DNA of 64,000 nucleotides from contig JAHDWL010000016.1 in the NCBI GenBank assembly GCA_023384355.1, positions 1 through 64,000 on the forward strand. Direction: 5' to 3'. Under the pieces are notes generated by a model that saw nothing but the letters and a program-made list of their open reading frames with translations, was not told the origin of the DNA and ran no database searches. The translations under genes and the position numbers were made by a program. The DNA is from Anaerolineae bacterium. GTDB taxonomy: Bacteria; Chloroflexota; Anaerolineae; Promineifilales; Promineifilaceae. Below are positions 15,691 through 24,662 of this stretch, piece after piece. The first letter of the stretch is position 1. Each line of letters begins with the position of its first letter.

Positions 15691-17079
15691 TTACACATGT
15701 ATCGGCAACCCTTCCACCCCATGCGCCGCCTCCATGAGCGCTTCGCTCAGCGTCGGGTGGGCGTGGACGTTGCGGGCGACCTCCTCGGCCGTCAACTCGT
15801 TGTTGCGCGCCAGCGTCAGCTCCGGTAACAGCTCGGTGACATCCGGCCCGACGAGGTGCGCGCCCAGTATCTCGCCGTACTTGGCATCGGCAATGATCTT
15901 GATGAAGCCATCGCGCTCGCCCAGGCCCAGCGCCTTGCCGTTGGCCTGGAACGGGAACTGGCCGACCTTGATCTCGTAGCCGGCCTCTTTGGCCGCGGCC
16001 TCGGTGTAGCCAAAGCTGGCCACCTGTGGCTGGCTGTAGGTGCAGCGCGGCATCATGCGGAAGTCAATCGACATCGTTGGGTGCCCGGCAATGGTCTCGG
16101 CGGCCACGATGCCCATGGCCGAGGCGATGTGGGCCAGCCGGTAGTCGGTGGCCACGTCGCCGATGGCGTAGATGTGGGGCACGTTGGTGCGCATGTTGCC
16201 GTCGATGGCGACGTTCTTGCGCTCGGTCAGCTTGACGCCGGCCACCTCCAGGCCGATATCCTCGGTGTTGGGCATGAAGTTGATCGCCACGAGGCAAACT
16301 TCGGCCTCCAGCGGTGTGCTGCCCTCGACACTGACGCGGACGCCCTCGCCGGTCTTCTCGATGCCGGTCACCCTGGCTCCGGTCTGGAACTTGACGCCCA
16401 GCTTCTTGTAGGCCTTCTCCAGGGTGTCGCTGACGTCCGGCTCCTCATTGGGCAGCAGGTGGGGCATCATCTCCAGGATGGTGACGTCAACACCGTAATT
16501 GACCCACATGTAGGCGAACTCAACGCCGATGGCCCCGCCACCGATGATGACCACTGACTTGGGCGGCTTCTCGGCCAGAATGGCCGGGACGTAGGAGATG
16601 ACCTTGTCGTCGAACTCAACGCCGGGGAACGGTCGCGGCCGCGCTCCCGTGGCGATGATGATGTTTTTGGCCTCCAGGGTGGCGTCCTTGCCGTCATTGA
16701 GCTTGACCGCCAGCGTGTGCGGCCCGGTCAGCTTGCCGGTGCCGTCGTAGACGTCGATCTTGTTTTTCTTCATCAGGAAGCCGACGCCCTTCACCAGCCG
16801 GTCCGACACCTGTCGGCTGCGCTTGAAGGCCACGCCGTAATCCATTTGCAGGTTGTCGAAGCTGAAGCCGAACTCCTTGGCCCGGTGCTTCAGGGTATGG
16901 GCCACCTCGGCGTTTTTCAACAACGCCTTGGTGGGGATGCAGCCGATGTTGAGGCAGACGCCACCCCAGTATTGTTTCTCAACAACGGCCGTCTTCAAAC
17001 CCAGTTGAGCCGCGCGAATGGCGGCCACATAGCCACCCGGCCCCGCGCCCAGCACTACGACGTCGTATTGTTCACTCAT
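15691..17079 (-). CDS. lpdA: Dihydrolipoyl dehydrogenase (E3)
   Basis: A 462-residue FAD enzyme that reoxidises dihydrolipoamide in 2-oxoacid dehydrogenase and glycine cleavage complexes. FAD-binding [10 protein letters not shown] near residue 11; redox-active disulfide Cys42/Cys47 in [13 protein letters not shown]-binding [14 protein letters not shown] near 175; AIGDVA near 305; C-terminal catalytic His in [10 protein letters not shown] near 443. Length matches the family. GGAG Shine-Dalgarno before ATG. The E1/E2 partners are not in this window. Confidence 0.95.
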   Translation of the reverse strand: MSEQYDVVVLGAGPGGYVAAIRAAQLGLKTAVVEKQYWGGVCLNIGCIPTKALLKNAEVAHTLKHRAKEFGFSFDNLQMDYGVAFKRSRQVSDRLVKGVGFLMKKNKIDVYDGTGKLTGPHTLAVKLNDGKDATLEAKNIIIATGARPRPFPGVEFDDKVISYVPAILAEKPPKSVVIIGGGAIGVEFAYMWVNYGVDVTILEMMPHLLPNEEPDVSDTLEKAYKKLGVKFQTGARVTGIEKTGEGVRVSVEGSTPLEAEVCLVAINFMPNTEDIGLEVAGVKLTERKNVAIDGNMRTNVPHIYAIGDVATDYRLAHIASAMGIVAAETIAGHPTMSIDFRMMPRCTYSQPQVASFGYTEAAAKEAGYEIKVGQFPFQANGKALGLGERDGFIKIIADAKYGEILGAHLVGPDVTELLPELTLARNNELTAEEVARNVHAHPTLSEALMEAAHGVEGLPIHV

Positions 17080-17095
17080 TTCACTCTCCGGTTAT

Positions 17096-17222
17096 GGGTC
17101 AGTGATCAGTGTTCAGCAGGTCAGTGGTCAGTATTCGGTATGTAAAGCCCATCGAAACAGACCGCACACTGTTCTACTGATTACTGACCTACTGATCTAC
17201 TGTCCTACTGATCACTGACCTT
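17096..17222. repeat. Tandem repeats of CAGTGATCAGT / CTACTGATCACTGAC type
   Basis: Between lpdA and the epimerase gene. The left part (17098-17140) carries units such as GTCAGTGATCAGT; the right part (17170-17220) carries the reverse complement in 7-8 bp steps (CTACTGA, TTACTGA, CTACTGA, TCACTGA). The two halves could form a long imperfect hairpin. Further members lie at 37331-37398, 55657-55720 and 58213-58262. Confidence 0.75.
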
Positions 17223-17627
17223 CTATTCATTCAGTTGATACAACTCCACCAACACCCCGCCCGTGCTCTTCGGGTGGACGAAGGCGTATTTGCGGCCGCC
17301 GTGGCCGACAACCGCCTGCTCATTGATGAGCTGGATGTTGTGCTCGCGCAGGCGGGTCATCATGGCCTCGATGTCGTCGACCTCCAGGCACATGTGGTGG
17401 ATGCCCGGGCCGCGTTTCTCCAGGAAACGGGCGACGCCGCTGTCGGCCACGGTCGGCTTCAGCAACTCCACGTTGCTGCCGCCGACGGGCAAAAAGGCCA
17501 CATCAACGCCCTCGCTGGGCACTGACTCCGTTCGCGCCAGCTCCAGGCCCAGCGCCCCTTCCCAGAAATCGAGCGCCCCTTCCAGTTCGGGCACGATTAT
17601 CGCGATGTGGTTAATGTTCTTGATCAT
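17223..17627 (-). CDS. mce: Methylmalonyl-CoA epimerase
   Basis: A 134-residue vicinal oxygen chelate enzyme interconverting (R)- and (S)-methylmalonyl-CoA in propionate metabolism. The first beta-alpha-beta module begins INHIAIIVPELEGALDFW with the metal-binding His near residue 7; the second contains GIHHMCLEVDDIEAMM near 76-92 and ends with VLVELYQ, whose Glu is the last metal ligand. Length and motifs fit the epimerase rather than a generic glyoxalase. It lies between lpdA and mdh on the same strand. The mutase is not in the window. Confidence 0.9.
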   Translation of the reverse strand: MIKNINHIAIIVPELEGALDFWEGALGLELARTESVPSEGVDVAFLPVGGSNVELLKPTVADSGVARFLEKRGPGIHHMCLEVDDIEAMMTRLREHNIQLINEQAVVGHGGRKYAFVHPKSTGGVLVELYQLNE

Positions 17628-17672
17628 ATGGCTCTCTTCCCACTGGTATAGATCTGTCAGACCCGCCCGGAA

Positions 17673-18659
17673 TCACTTCAGCAGATCGGCGATGACCGCC
17701 TTCTCCTCGCGCAACTCGTCCTGCGTGACGGCGATCTTGCCGCGGGCGAAGTCGCTCAAGGGCAAACCCTGGACGATGCTCCAGTTACCGTTGCCGTCGC
17801 TGGTGACGGGGAAGGAGAACATCAACCCCTCGTCAATGCCGTAGCTGCCGTCGGAAGGGATCACGGCCGAGAACCAGTCGCCATCGGGCGTCTTGTTCAG
17901 GAAACTGCGGACGTGGTCGAGGGCGGCGTTGGCGGCCGACATGGCCGAAGACAGGCCACGGGCGGCGATGATGGCCGCGCCGCGCTTCTGGACGGTCTCG
18001 ATGAACGGGCCGCGCAGCCAGTCATGGTCGGCGATGACGTCCATCGCCGGGCGGCCGTTGATCCGCGCGTTCTCGAAGTCGGGGTATTGGGTGGCGCTGT
18101 GGTTGCCCCAGATGGCGACGTTGCTGACGTCGGTGACGCGCACCCCCGCCTTTTGCGCCAGTTGGGCGTAGGCCCGGTTCTGATCGAGGCGGGTCAGGGC
18201 GCTGAAGCGGCTCGCCGGAATATCACCGGCATTGTTCATCGCGATAAGAGCGTTGGTGTTGGCTGGATTGCCCACAACGGCCACGCGCACATCATCGGCA
18301 GCCACTTCGCTGAGAGCCTGCCCCTGGCCGACGAAAATGGGGCCGTTGACCTTGATCAGGTCGCCGCGCTCCATCCCCTTCGAACGCGGCCGCGAACCGA
18401 TGAGCAGCGCCCAGTTGACGCCGTCGAAAGCGACCTTCGGGTCATCGCTGATGACAATACGGTCGAGCAACGGGAAGGCGCAATCGTCGAGTTCCATGAC
18501 GACGCCCTCGAGGGCCTGGAGCGCCGGGGTGATCTCCAGCAAGTGCAGGGCCACACGGGTGTCGGGGCCGAAGACCTCGCCGTTGGCAATGCGCGGCAGG
18601 ATGGAGTAGCCGATCTGGCCGGCCGCTCCCGTAACAGCAACTTTTACGAGCTTGGACAT
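17673..18659 (-). CDS. mdh: Malate dehydrogenase (NAD-dependent, type with [10 protein letters not shown] motif)
   Basis: A 328-residue enzyme oxidising malate to oxaloacetate. Rossmann motif [13 protein letters not shown] near residue 6; substrate Arg in [13 protein letters not shown] near 95; [13 protein letters not shown] near 130; catalytic His in [12 protein letters not shown] near 187. The product resembles the cytosolic-type MDH family. Start chosen at MSKLVKV with AAGGAG 7 nt upstream; an upstream in-frame start adds 11 non-conserved residues. Promoter at 18764-18792. Confidence 0.94.
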   Translation of the reverse strand: MSKLVKVAVTGAAGQIGYSILPRIANGEVFGPDTRVALHLLEITPALQALEGVVMELDDCAFPLLDRIVISDDPKVAFDGVNWALLIGSRPRSKGMERGDLIKVNGPIFVGQGQALSEVAADDVRVAVVGNPANTNALIAMNNAGDIPASRFSALTRLDQNRAYAQLAQKAGVRVTDVSNVAIWGNHSATQYPDFENARINGRPAMDVIADHDWLRGPFIETVQKRGAAIIAARGLSSAMSAANAALDHVRSFLNKTPDGDWFSAVIPSDGSYGIDEGLMFSFPVTSDGNGNWSIVQGLPLSDFARGKIAVTQDELREEKAVIADLLK

Positions 18660-18680
18660 GGTTTGTTTCTCCTTGGGAAT

Positions 18681-18697
18681 GCCCGGCGTCACCGGGC
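18681..18697 (-). promoter_or_regulatory. Hairpin in the mdh leader
   Basis: GCCCGG (18681-18686), 5-nt loop, CCGGGC (18692-18697), about 20 nt upstream of the mdh start and just before its Shine-Dalgarno. Possible translational control element; function not known. Confidence 0.3.
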
Positions 18698-18763
18698 AGG
18701 GCTTGAACTGTTAAGCGCGACCGGGGCTTCCGGCGCGGATTGGTCGTAATGATCGACGAGTCT

Positions 18764-18792
18764 ATTATCGGTTGTTTTGGGCCGGACGGCAA
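18764..18792 (-). promoter_or_regulatory. Sigma70-type promoter for mdh
   Basis: Read on the minus strand: -35 TTGCCG (complement of 18787-18792), 17-bp spacer, -10 GATAAT (complement of 18764-18769). The mdh ATG is about 105 nt further on, leaving a leader that includes the hairpin at 18681-18697. Confidence 0.5.
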
Positions 18793-18832
18793 TTGTAGAA
18801 AGAAAGGGGTAGGGGTGGAAGGGGGAAGAAGA

Positions 18833-19684
18833 TCAGGGTTTGATGGGCGTCGCTCGTTGCCGGACGACTTCGTACATGAGCAGCGCAGCCGAGGCGGACA
18901 GGTTAAGACTGTCTACGGCTCCGGCCATGGGGATGTGAACCTGCCGGTCGGCGGCCGCCAGCCATGTGTCGCTGAGGCCCCACGCCTCGCTGCCGATGGC
19001 AACCGCGACCGGGCCGCTGAGATCGGTAGCTGTGTAGAGCGCTTCGGCCGCCGGTGTGGCGGCGACGATGGCGATTCCCCGCGTGCGCAGCCAGGCGATA
19101 GCCTGTTCGTTGCTCGCCGCTACGACGGGCACGGTGAAGTAGGCTCCCAGGCTGGCGCGGATGACGTTGGGATTATGGAGGTCGGTGCCCCGACCTTCTG
19201 TCGTACCCCGACCACCCTCCGGCGAGGGCACAATCACCGCGTCTGCGCCGGCGGCGTCGGCCGTGCGCAGCACCGCGCCGAGGTTGCCGGGCTTTTCCGC
19301 TTCTTCCACGACCACAATGAATGGATTGCCACGAAATTGCAGCTCATCCAGCCGGTGTGGGCGGTAGGCAATGACCAACAGCAGGCCGCCGCTCTCGCCG
19401 CGATAGGCCATTTTCGTGAACACCTTCGGCGAAACAAGAAACAGTTCAGTCATGCCCGACGCGGCAATGGTGCGCAGGTGCCGGGCGGCCGCCTCGGCTT
19501 CGGCGCCGTCGATCAGTTCCGGGCACAGGTAGGCTTCCACCGGCACGATGCCCCGACTCAGGGCCAGGCGCACCTCGCGCACGCCCTCGACGACCGTCTG
19601 CCGGGCTTCGTCCCGCGCGCGCCGGTCATTGAGCTTGATGACGCGCTTGATGTGTGGGTTCTGGGGGCTGGTGATGGCGATCAT
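18833..19684 (-). CDS. SpoU/TrmH-family RNA 2'-O-methyltransferase
   Basis: A 283-residue methyltransferase with the SPOUT trefoil-knot fold. The N-terminal substrate-binding domain starts ITSPQNPHIKRVIKLNDR and includes VVEGVREVRLA; the catalytic part has EEAEKPGNLGAVLRTADAAG near 150 (motif 1), IGSEAWGLSD near 230 (motif 2) and IPMAGAVDSLNLSASAALL near 250 (motif 3). The target nucleotide (23S rRNA or tRNA) cannot be read. An extra stretch PEGGRGTTEGRG near residue 168, built from a GGTCGGGG repeat, interrupts motif spacing usual in the family. ATG chosen over an upstream TTG. Confidence 0.88.
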   Translation of the reverse strand: MIAITSPQNPHIKRVIKLNDRRARDEARQTVVEGVREVRLALSRGIVPVEAYLCPELIDGAEAEAAARHLRTIAASGMTELFLVSPKVFTKMAYRGESGGLLLVIAYRPHRLDELQFRGNPFIVVVEEAEKPGNLGAVLRTADAAGADAVIVPSPEGGRGTTEGRGTDLHNPNVIRASLGAYFTVPVVAASNEQAIAWLRTRGIAIVAATPAAEALYTATDLSGPVAVAIGSEAWGLSDTWLAAADRQVHIPMAGAVDSLNLSASAALLMYEVVRQRATPIKP

Positions 19685-19834
19685 GCGGTAGTGGTGAATC
19701 GTCAAGTCGATGGTATCGTATCAGCCATTTCAGCTATCGGCTAGATTTTCTACCTTGTCCGGTTTGCATCATTAAAGTTTTTGGCGGAAAATTTTATTCG
19801 TTGTTTGGCGCTTAAAATTTCCTTTAATAGCATA

Positions 19835-20986
19835 ATGGAAATCGAACAATTTTCTCATGACAAACCCGGTGATTTGATCCCTGTCGAAGGAGTACAAGGC
19901 GCAAGTCATGCGTTCTTGCCGGCTCTTCTGCCGCCTGCCTGGTTATGGCCAGTGGACATGTGGCCTCTATTAATGGAGGCTAACATTGAATTGGCTAAAC
20001 TGGAGGGAATTGGGAGACATCTGCCTAATCCTGGTCTTCTTTTGCGCCCATTGGAAAATCGTGAAGCACAACGTTCTTCGCAACTTGAAGGAACCTATGC
20101 GACACCCCAGCAGTTGCTGTTGTTTGAACTGGACCCCATTCTTCCGGGATCATCGGACGACCCGGCTAACGCTGTTCGAGAAGTAGCAAATTACTCGATT
20201 GCCTTAAGAACCGGATTAAAAATGATCGCGGCAGGCGTGCCCTTCTCGCAATGGTTAATTCGTGAATTGCATCGTCACTTGCTCGACGGCGTTCGTGGCT
20301 CCGATTCAAACCCGGGCACTTTCCGAAGCGGCCAGGTGCAGATTGGTCGCCCACCTCGATATGTGCCCCCACCTCCTTTTTATTTACAGGAACGACTGGA
20401 TAACTTTGAGGAGATCGCCCGTCACAACAGCCGCATGTACAGTCCACTTGTTGATGCGTTCATCATGCATTATCAGTTTGAAGCCATTCATCCCTTCGAG
20501 GACGGCAATGGGCGAGTAGGACGGTTGCTGCTGGCCTTGATGATCACCAAATGGTGCAAATTGAGCGATCAATGGCTCTTTATGAGTGAATATTTTGACA
20601 AGAACAAGGACGAATACCTGGAACGTTTGTTGAAGGTCAGCACCCATAACGATTGGAGTGGATGGATCCGTTTCTGTCTCGAAGGGGTTATTCAGCAAGC
20701 AATTGATACTGAACAGCGTTGTGCGAATCTGGTTGAATTGTCCACCACTTATTCAGAGCGAGTTCGATCGCTGGGAGGAAGTTGGCGGTTACAAAGCATT
20801 GTCGACCGCTTGTTTATCTTGCCCGTCGTCCAGATTCCGCTCCTGGCAGCCGATCATCATGTCTCATATCCTACCGCAAGTGCAGATGTAAAGAAACTTG
20901 TGGCGGTGGGTATTCTGGAAGAAATCCAGGACGCACCAATAAAAACATACTACGCGCCGGAGATCACTCACATAACTTATGGATAA
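19835..20986 (+). CDS. Fic family protein (AMPylator type) with N-terminal inhibitory motif
   Basis: A 383-residue Fic protein. The catalytic loop HPFEDGNGRVGR is intact at about residues 218-229 (HPFx[D/E]GNGRxGR), so nucleotidyl transfer to a protein target is expected. The N-terminal region has SSQLEG at residues 81-86, matching the (S/T)xxxE(G/N) autoinhibitory helix of class II Fic proteins. A winged-helix-like C-terminus (SYPTASADVKKLVAVGILEE) follows. Base composition is visibly more AT-rich than the neighbours, suggesting transfer. ATG chosen: a -10-like TTTAAT ends 6 nt upstream and there is no Shine-Dalgarno; a TTG at 19781 is less likely. Confidence 0.88.
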   Translation: MEIEQFSHDKPGDLIPVEGVQGASHAFLPALLPPAWLWPVDMWPLLMEANIELAKLEGIGRHLPNPGLLLRPLENREAQRSSQLEGTYATPQQLLLFELDPILPGSSDDPANAVREVANYSIALRTGLKMIAAGVPFSQWLIRELHRHLLDGVRGSDSNPGTFRSGQVQIGRPPRYVPPPPFYLQERLDNFEEIARHNSRMYSPLVDAFIMHYQFEAIHPFEDGNGRVGRLLLALMITKWCKLSDQWLFMSEYFDKNKDEYLERLLKVSTHNDWSGWIRFCLEGVIQQAIDTEQRCANLVELSTTYSERVRSLGGSWRLQSIVDRLFILPVVQIPLLAADHHVSYPTASADVKKLVAVGILEEIQDAPIKTYYAPEITHITYG

Positions 20987-21043
20987 CAATAAAGGGCATC
21001 CGGCCGAAGAAGAGACCTGCCTACTCGCGCCAAAACCGTCCCT

Positions 21044-21565
21044 TTAATATTTCCCTCCGCGATACGCTTCCTTTCGCACCAGGTAGTTGCCCACCGCCCG
21101 TGGCCCGGCCGAGCGCTGCGCGTCGGAGAGCGGGCCGACGACTTTAGCCGGGACGCCGAGTGCCAACATCCCCGGCGGCACGTGCATTCCCGGCGGCACC
21201 ACCGCCCCCGCGCCCACGATTGCCCCCGCACCGATTACTGCCCCATCGAGCACGGTCGCCCGGATGCCGATGAGCGCGCCATCCTCGACCATGCAACCGT
21301 GGACGACCGCTCCGTGACCGATGGTGACCTCGCGGCCGACGACGCACGGAAACCCGGCCGACACATGCAAGATCGCCCCGTCCTGAATGTTCGTCCGGTC
21401 GCCGACGGTGATCGGCGCTTCGTCGCCACGCAACACGGCCGAGAACCAGACGCTCACGTCCTCGCCCAGGGTCACATCGCCGCGCACGGTGGCCGTACCG
21501 GCGACCCAGGCGCTGGTCGGGATGGTTGGGGCAATCTTCTCTTCCGCTTCGCCCATCTCACTCAT
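21044..21565 (-). CDS. Gamma-carbonic anhydrase family protein (left-handed beta-helix)
   Basis: About 173 residues of hexapeptide repeats forming a left-handed beta-helix. Three His that bind zinc in gamma-carbonic anhydrases are present (AILHVS, then TIGHGAVVHG). The closest named types are YrdA/PaaY/CaiE-like proteins; carbonic anhydrase activity is possible but not certain for this subgroup. The start is placed at MSEMGEAEEK; the 15 residues encoded upstream are not conserved. A TACAAT hexamer (complement of 21576-21581) lies 10 nt before the ATG. Confidence 0.88.
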   Translation of the reverse strand: MSEMGEAEEKIAPTIPTSAWVAGTATVRGDVTLGEDVSVWFSAVLRGDEAPITVGDRTNIQDGAILHVSAGFPCVVGREVTIGHGAVVHGCMVEDGALIGIRATVLDGAVIGAGAIVGAGAVVPPGMHVPPGMLALGVPAKVVGPLSDAQRSAGPRAVGNYLVRKEAYRGGKY

Positions 21566-21680
21566 AGCGCTGGCGATTGTAGCAAGAGGAGGTTGCCGGG
21601 CGCAACGCATTTAGTGATGCTTGCCGGGTCGGCGGATAACCTGACCGCCAACCCGGCCACACTTCACTTGTCGTAATCCG

Positions 21681-23510
21681 TCAGGCTTTCGACCTGGTGT
21701 TGCCGCTCCGGCGCTGGTCCAGCCAGCCCGGCTCGCGGGAGTGTTCTTCGTCGATTCGGTGTTGTCGCGCCCGCAGGATGGCCCCGCGGCTCAGATAGCC
21801 CACGACGCGGCGCGGGTCTTCCCGACTCACCACCGGCAAGCGGCCGATGTCGTTTTGCAATAACCGGCTGAGCGCGTCGTGGAGAATCTCATCCGGATAG
21901 GCGACAATGGGCGTGGCTGTGCCCGCCTGCAGCACGGTCAGATCGCCACCGGCCGGTTCGTCGAGCGCTGCCAGCAGATCGCCGCGGGTGATGATACCGG
22001 TCAGATGTTCTTCCCCGTCCACGATCAGGAACGCCTGGTGGCGCACGTAGTCCGGCTCTCCCTTGGCGATACGGTCGGTCAGTTCCTTCACCCGCATAGT
22101 CTCATGCAGGTGGAGCGTGGTAGCGACCATCATCTCGCCGACTGTCACCCCCTGGAGCGCGTCGGCCTCATATTCCTGCGGCACTCGCAGCCCGCGCCGG
22201 GCCAGTTTCTCCGTCATGATCGTGTTGCGCATGAGGAGCACGCCCACGGCATCGGCGATCACACCGACCAGCATGAGCGGCAGGATGGCGTTGTAGTCCT
22301 GGGTTATCTCAAAACCGAAGATGATAAAGGCGAACGTGGAGCGCGAGGCGGCGCCGAATATGGCGGTCATGGCTACCAGCGCGAACGCCCCCGGAGACAG
22401 GTTCAGCCCTGGTATCAACTGGTTCAGGATGATGGCCGTGGCCCCGCCCATGGCCGCTCCGACCATGAACAGCGGCGCGAGCAGCCCGCCCGACGTGCCC
22501 GACCCCAACGACACGAGCAGCGCCAGGGCCTTGAAGATCATGAGCGACAGCAAGACGCTGAGCGTCAGCTGGTTGTTGAGAATGTCCAGGATGGTGTCGT
22601 AACCGACCCCCAGGACTCGCGGCACAAAGAAACCGATCAGGCCCAACCCAAGACCACCGATGACCGGGTGCCAGAATTCGCCAATCGGCAACCGCTCGAA
22701 CAGTTCCTCAACCAGATAGAGCGCCCGCGAAAATCCCACCGCGACCAGCCCGCACATCAACCCCAGCAACAGATAGAAGGGCAGCGCGGTCGGGATGCCG
22801 AAGTCGGGTATGGATACCTGAAACAGCGCTCCACGACCAAGCAAGGGAATGCGCATCGTCGTGGCGATGACCGTGGCAATGACCAGCGGGATGAATGAGC
22901 GGGATTTGAACTCGAAGAGGAGCAATTCAATGGCCAGGATGACGGCGGCGATGGGCGTGTTAAAAGTGGCGGCCATGCCGGCCGCCGCGCCACAGGCCAG
23001 CAACACCTTGCGCTCCACGGCCGTTGTCTGCACGATCTGGCCCAGGATCGACCCCATCGCACCGCCGGTCTGGATGATCGGCCCCTCCGCGCCGAAAGGA
23101 CCGCCTGTACCGATGGCTACCGCCGTGGCGATGGGCTTGAAGATGGCCACACGCGGGCTGACCCGGCTGCGGTTCTCCAGCACAGCCTCCATCGCCTCCG
23201 GGATGCCGTGCCCCTTGATCTTCGACGTGCCGTATTTCGCCATGAGCGCCACAATAAGCCCGCCGATAGCCGGCACGACCAGCATCCACGGGCCGATCGG
23301 ATTTGTTGTCAGGTCATTTATCTCCGTGGAAACCTGTTGAAAGAAGACGAGGTTCCACAACAAACCGATTAGCGAGAAAAGCAGATAGGCCAACACCCCG
23401 GCCACGACGCCGATGCCGGCCGCCAGGACGCTGACATAAATCATTCGGAATGATCTGGACGGCCGGACATCAGGGCCGTTCCATGGATTCAGATTTGGTT
23501 GATCAATCAT
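21681..23510 (-). CDS. ClC-type chloride channel/antiporter with C-terminal CBS pair
   Basis: A 609-residue membrane protein with about 11 hydrophobic segments. Ion-path motifs: GHGIPEAMEAVL near 116 (GSGIP position), GPFGAEGPIIQTGGAMGS near 151 (GKEGP position; the gating Glu that marks Cl-/H+ antiporters is retained), and GSGTSGGLLAPLF near 350. Two CBS domains follow (about 445-580), which in this family can bind adenine nucleotides and gate transport. It is divergent from the MarR regulator gene, with shared control DNA between. Confidence 0.9.
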   Translation of the reverse strand: MIDQPNLNPWNGPDVRPSRSFRMIYVSVLAAGIGVVAGVLAYLLFSLIGLLWNLVFFQQVSTEINDLTTNPIGPWMLVVPAIGGLIVALMAKYGTSKIKGHGIPEAMEAVLENRSRVSPRVAIFKPIATAVAIGTGGPFGAEGPIIQTGGAMGSILGQIVQTTAVERKVLLACGAAAGMAATFNTPIAAVILAIELLLFEFKSRSFIPLVIATVIATTMRIPLLGRGALFQVSIPDFGIPTALPFYLLLGLMCGLVAVGFSRALYLVEELFERLPIGEFWHPVIGGLGLGLIGFFVPRVLGVGYDTILDILNNQLTLSVLLSLMIFKALALLVSLGSGTSGGLLAPLFMVGAAMGGATAIILNQLIPGLNLSPGAFALVAMTAIFGAASRSTFAFIIFGFEITQDYNAILPLMLVGVIADAVGVLLMRNTIMTEKLARRGLRVPQEYEADALQGVTVGEMMVATTLHLHETMRVKELTDRIAKGEPDYVRHQAFLIVDGEEHLTGIITRGDLLAALDEPAGGDLTVLQAGTATPIVAYPDEILHDALSRLLQNDIGRLPVVSREDPRRVVGYLSRGAILRARQHRIDEEHSREPGWLDQRRSGNTRSKA

Positions 23511-23542
23511 GATTGCCTCAAGGGAGATTAATTTAGCAAGGT

Positions 23543-23570
23543 GATATAATATATCGTAATGCGATATAAT
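23543..23570. promoter_or_regulatory. Operator-like repeat between clc and marR genes
   Basis: GATATAAT occurs twice exactly 20 bp apart (23543-23550, 23563-23570), and between them ATATCG (23551-23556) faces CGATAT (23562-23567) as a perfect inverted repeat. Both TATAAT copies could be -10 elements toward the marR gene. The symmetric arrangement in the divergent gap fits a MarR-type operator controlling one or both genes. Inference. Confidence 0.5.
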
Positions 23571-23659
23571 TCAATAGTCGAATTGATTCACCTGTCGGCT
23601 GTCAATTGATATAGAATCAACGCGGACGGCGATGAAGCCGATCGCGCGGGAGAACGGAA

Positions 23660-24097
23660 ATGGCTCAACCCATCGGCAAGGCGGAATATGAAAAACTGGC
23701 GTCGTTTCGCTATGCGTTGCGCCAGTTTATGCACTTCAGCGAGGCGGCCGCGCGCGAAGCGGGCATTACCCCCCGGCAGCATCAAGCCCTGCTGGCCATT
23801 GCCGGGCTGCCGGGGCGCGACGAGGCGATGATGAGCGAGCTGGCCGAACGCCTGCAACTGCGCCATCACAGCACCGTGGAGCTGATCGACCGGCTGGTGG
23901 CCCACGGGCTGGTGGCGCGGGAATCGGGCGTGGAAGACCGGCGGCAGGTTTACGTCTCGCTGACGCCCGAAGGGCACGAGATGCTGGCCCGACTGTCCGT
24001 GGCCCACCGCGAGGAGTTAAAGCGCATAGGCCCGCAGCTTAACCTGCTTTTGGCTGAACTGACCACCATCGACGATCCGGAGGCAGATCAGTTATGA
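23660..24097 (+). CDS. MarR-family transcriptional regulator
   Basis: A 145-residue winged helix-turn-helix protein. The DNA-binding core reads ITPRQHQALLAIAGLPGRDE, then MSELAERLQLRHHSTVELI, DRLVAHGLVAR and EDRRQVYVSLTPEGHEML, the standard MarR order. Effector not known. It is divergent from the ClC gene and sits 58 bp upstream of an FMN-type oxidase-fold gene, so it may regulate either side. A purine-rich Shine-Dalgarno-like GGAGAACGGAA precedes the ATG. Confidence 0.9.
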   Translation: MAQPIGKAEYEKLASFRYALRQFMHFSEAAAREAGITPRQHQALLAIAGLPGRDEAMMSELAERLQLRHHSTVELIDRLVAHGLVARESGVEDRRQVYVSLTPEGHEMLARLSVAHREELKRIGPQLNLLLAELTTIDDPEADQL

Positions 24098-24155
24098 TAA
24101 TGTTCATAAACTCGTCAATACAAGTTTTTCGATGAACTATCAGAGTCAATAAATC

Positions 24156-24662
24156 ATGCACGAACTCAGCCAGGTTGTCCCCGCTTTTGTCAACATGGCC
24201 CATTGCATCGTCTGGGCCAGCGTAGCCACGGTTGATCCGAATGGTCGCCCACGCTCGCGCATTCTGCATCCGGTCTGGCACTGGGACGGCACACGGTTGA
24301 TCGGCTGGATCGCCACCGGCCCGACGCCGGTCAAGCGCGCCCACCTGGCCGCTCATCCATACGTTTCGGTGAGCTACTGGTCGCCCACCCACGACACCTG
24401 CGTGGCCGAGTGTCGCGCCGCATTGCTGATGGACGACGAGACCCGGGTGATGGTCTGGAACCTTTTGCGCGACAGCCCCGAACCGGTCGGCTATGACCCG
24501 GCCATCGTGCCCGCCTGGCCCGGCCCCACGGCCGAAGCATTCGCCGCGCTACGCCTGGAACCGTGGCGGCTGCGCGTGTTCCCCGGCAGTGTTCTTCTGG
24601 GGCAGGGCGGCGAGGTCTTGCGCTGGCGCGAGCATGATGGGGAGCCAGTTCCCGGTGAGTGA
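24156..24662 (+). CDS. Pyridoxamine 5'-phosphate oxidase-fold protein
   Basis: A 168-residue split-barrel, probably FMN-binding, protein. The core reads VNMAHCIVWASVATVDPNGR, PRSRILHPVWHWDG, and TPVKRAHLAAHPYVSVSYW, typical of the general-stress/PPOX family. Substrate not predictable. It follows the MarR gene and its last codons overlap the next gene, so the three could be one transcript. Confidence 0.8.
   Translation: MHELSQVVPAFVNMAHCIVWASVATVDPNGRPRSRILHPVWHWDGTRLIGWIATGPTPVKRAHLAAHPYVSVSYWSPTHDTCVAECRAALLMDDETRVMVWNLLRDSPEPVGYDPAIVPAWPGPTAEAFAALRLEPWRLRVFPGSVLLGQGGEVLRWREHDGEPVPGE

Noticed and set aside
17096-17222. CRISPR-like array
   Set aside because: Units are 7-8 bp, contiguous and with no spacers; no cas gene nearby. 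Classed as short tandem repeats.
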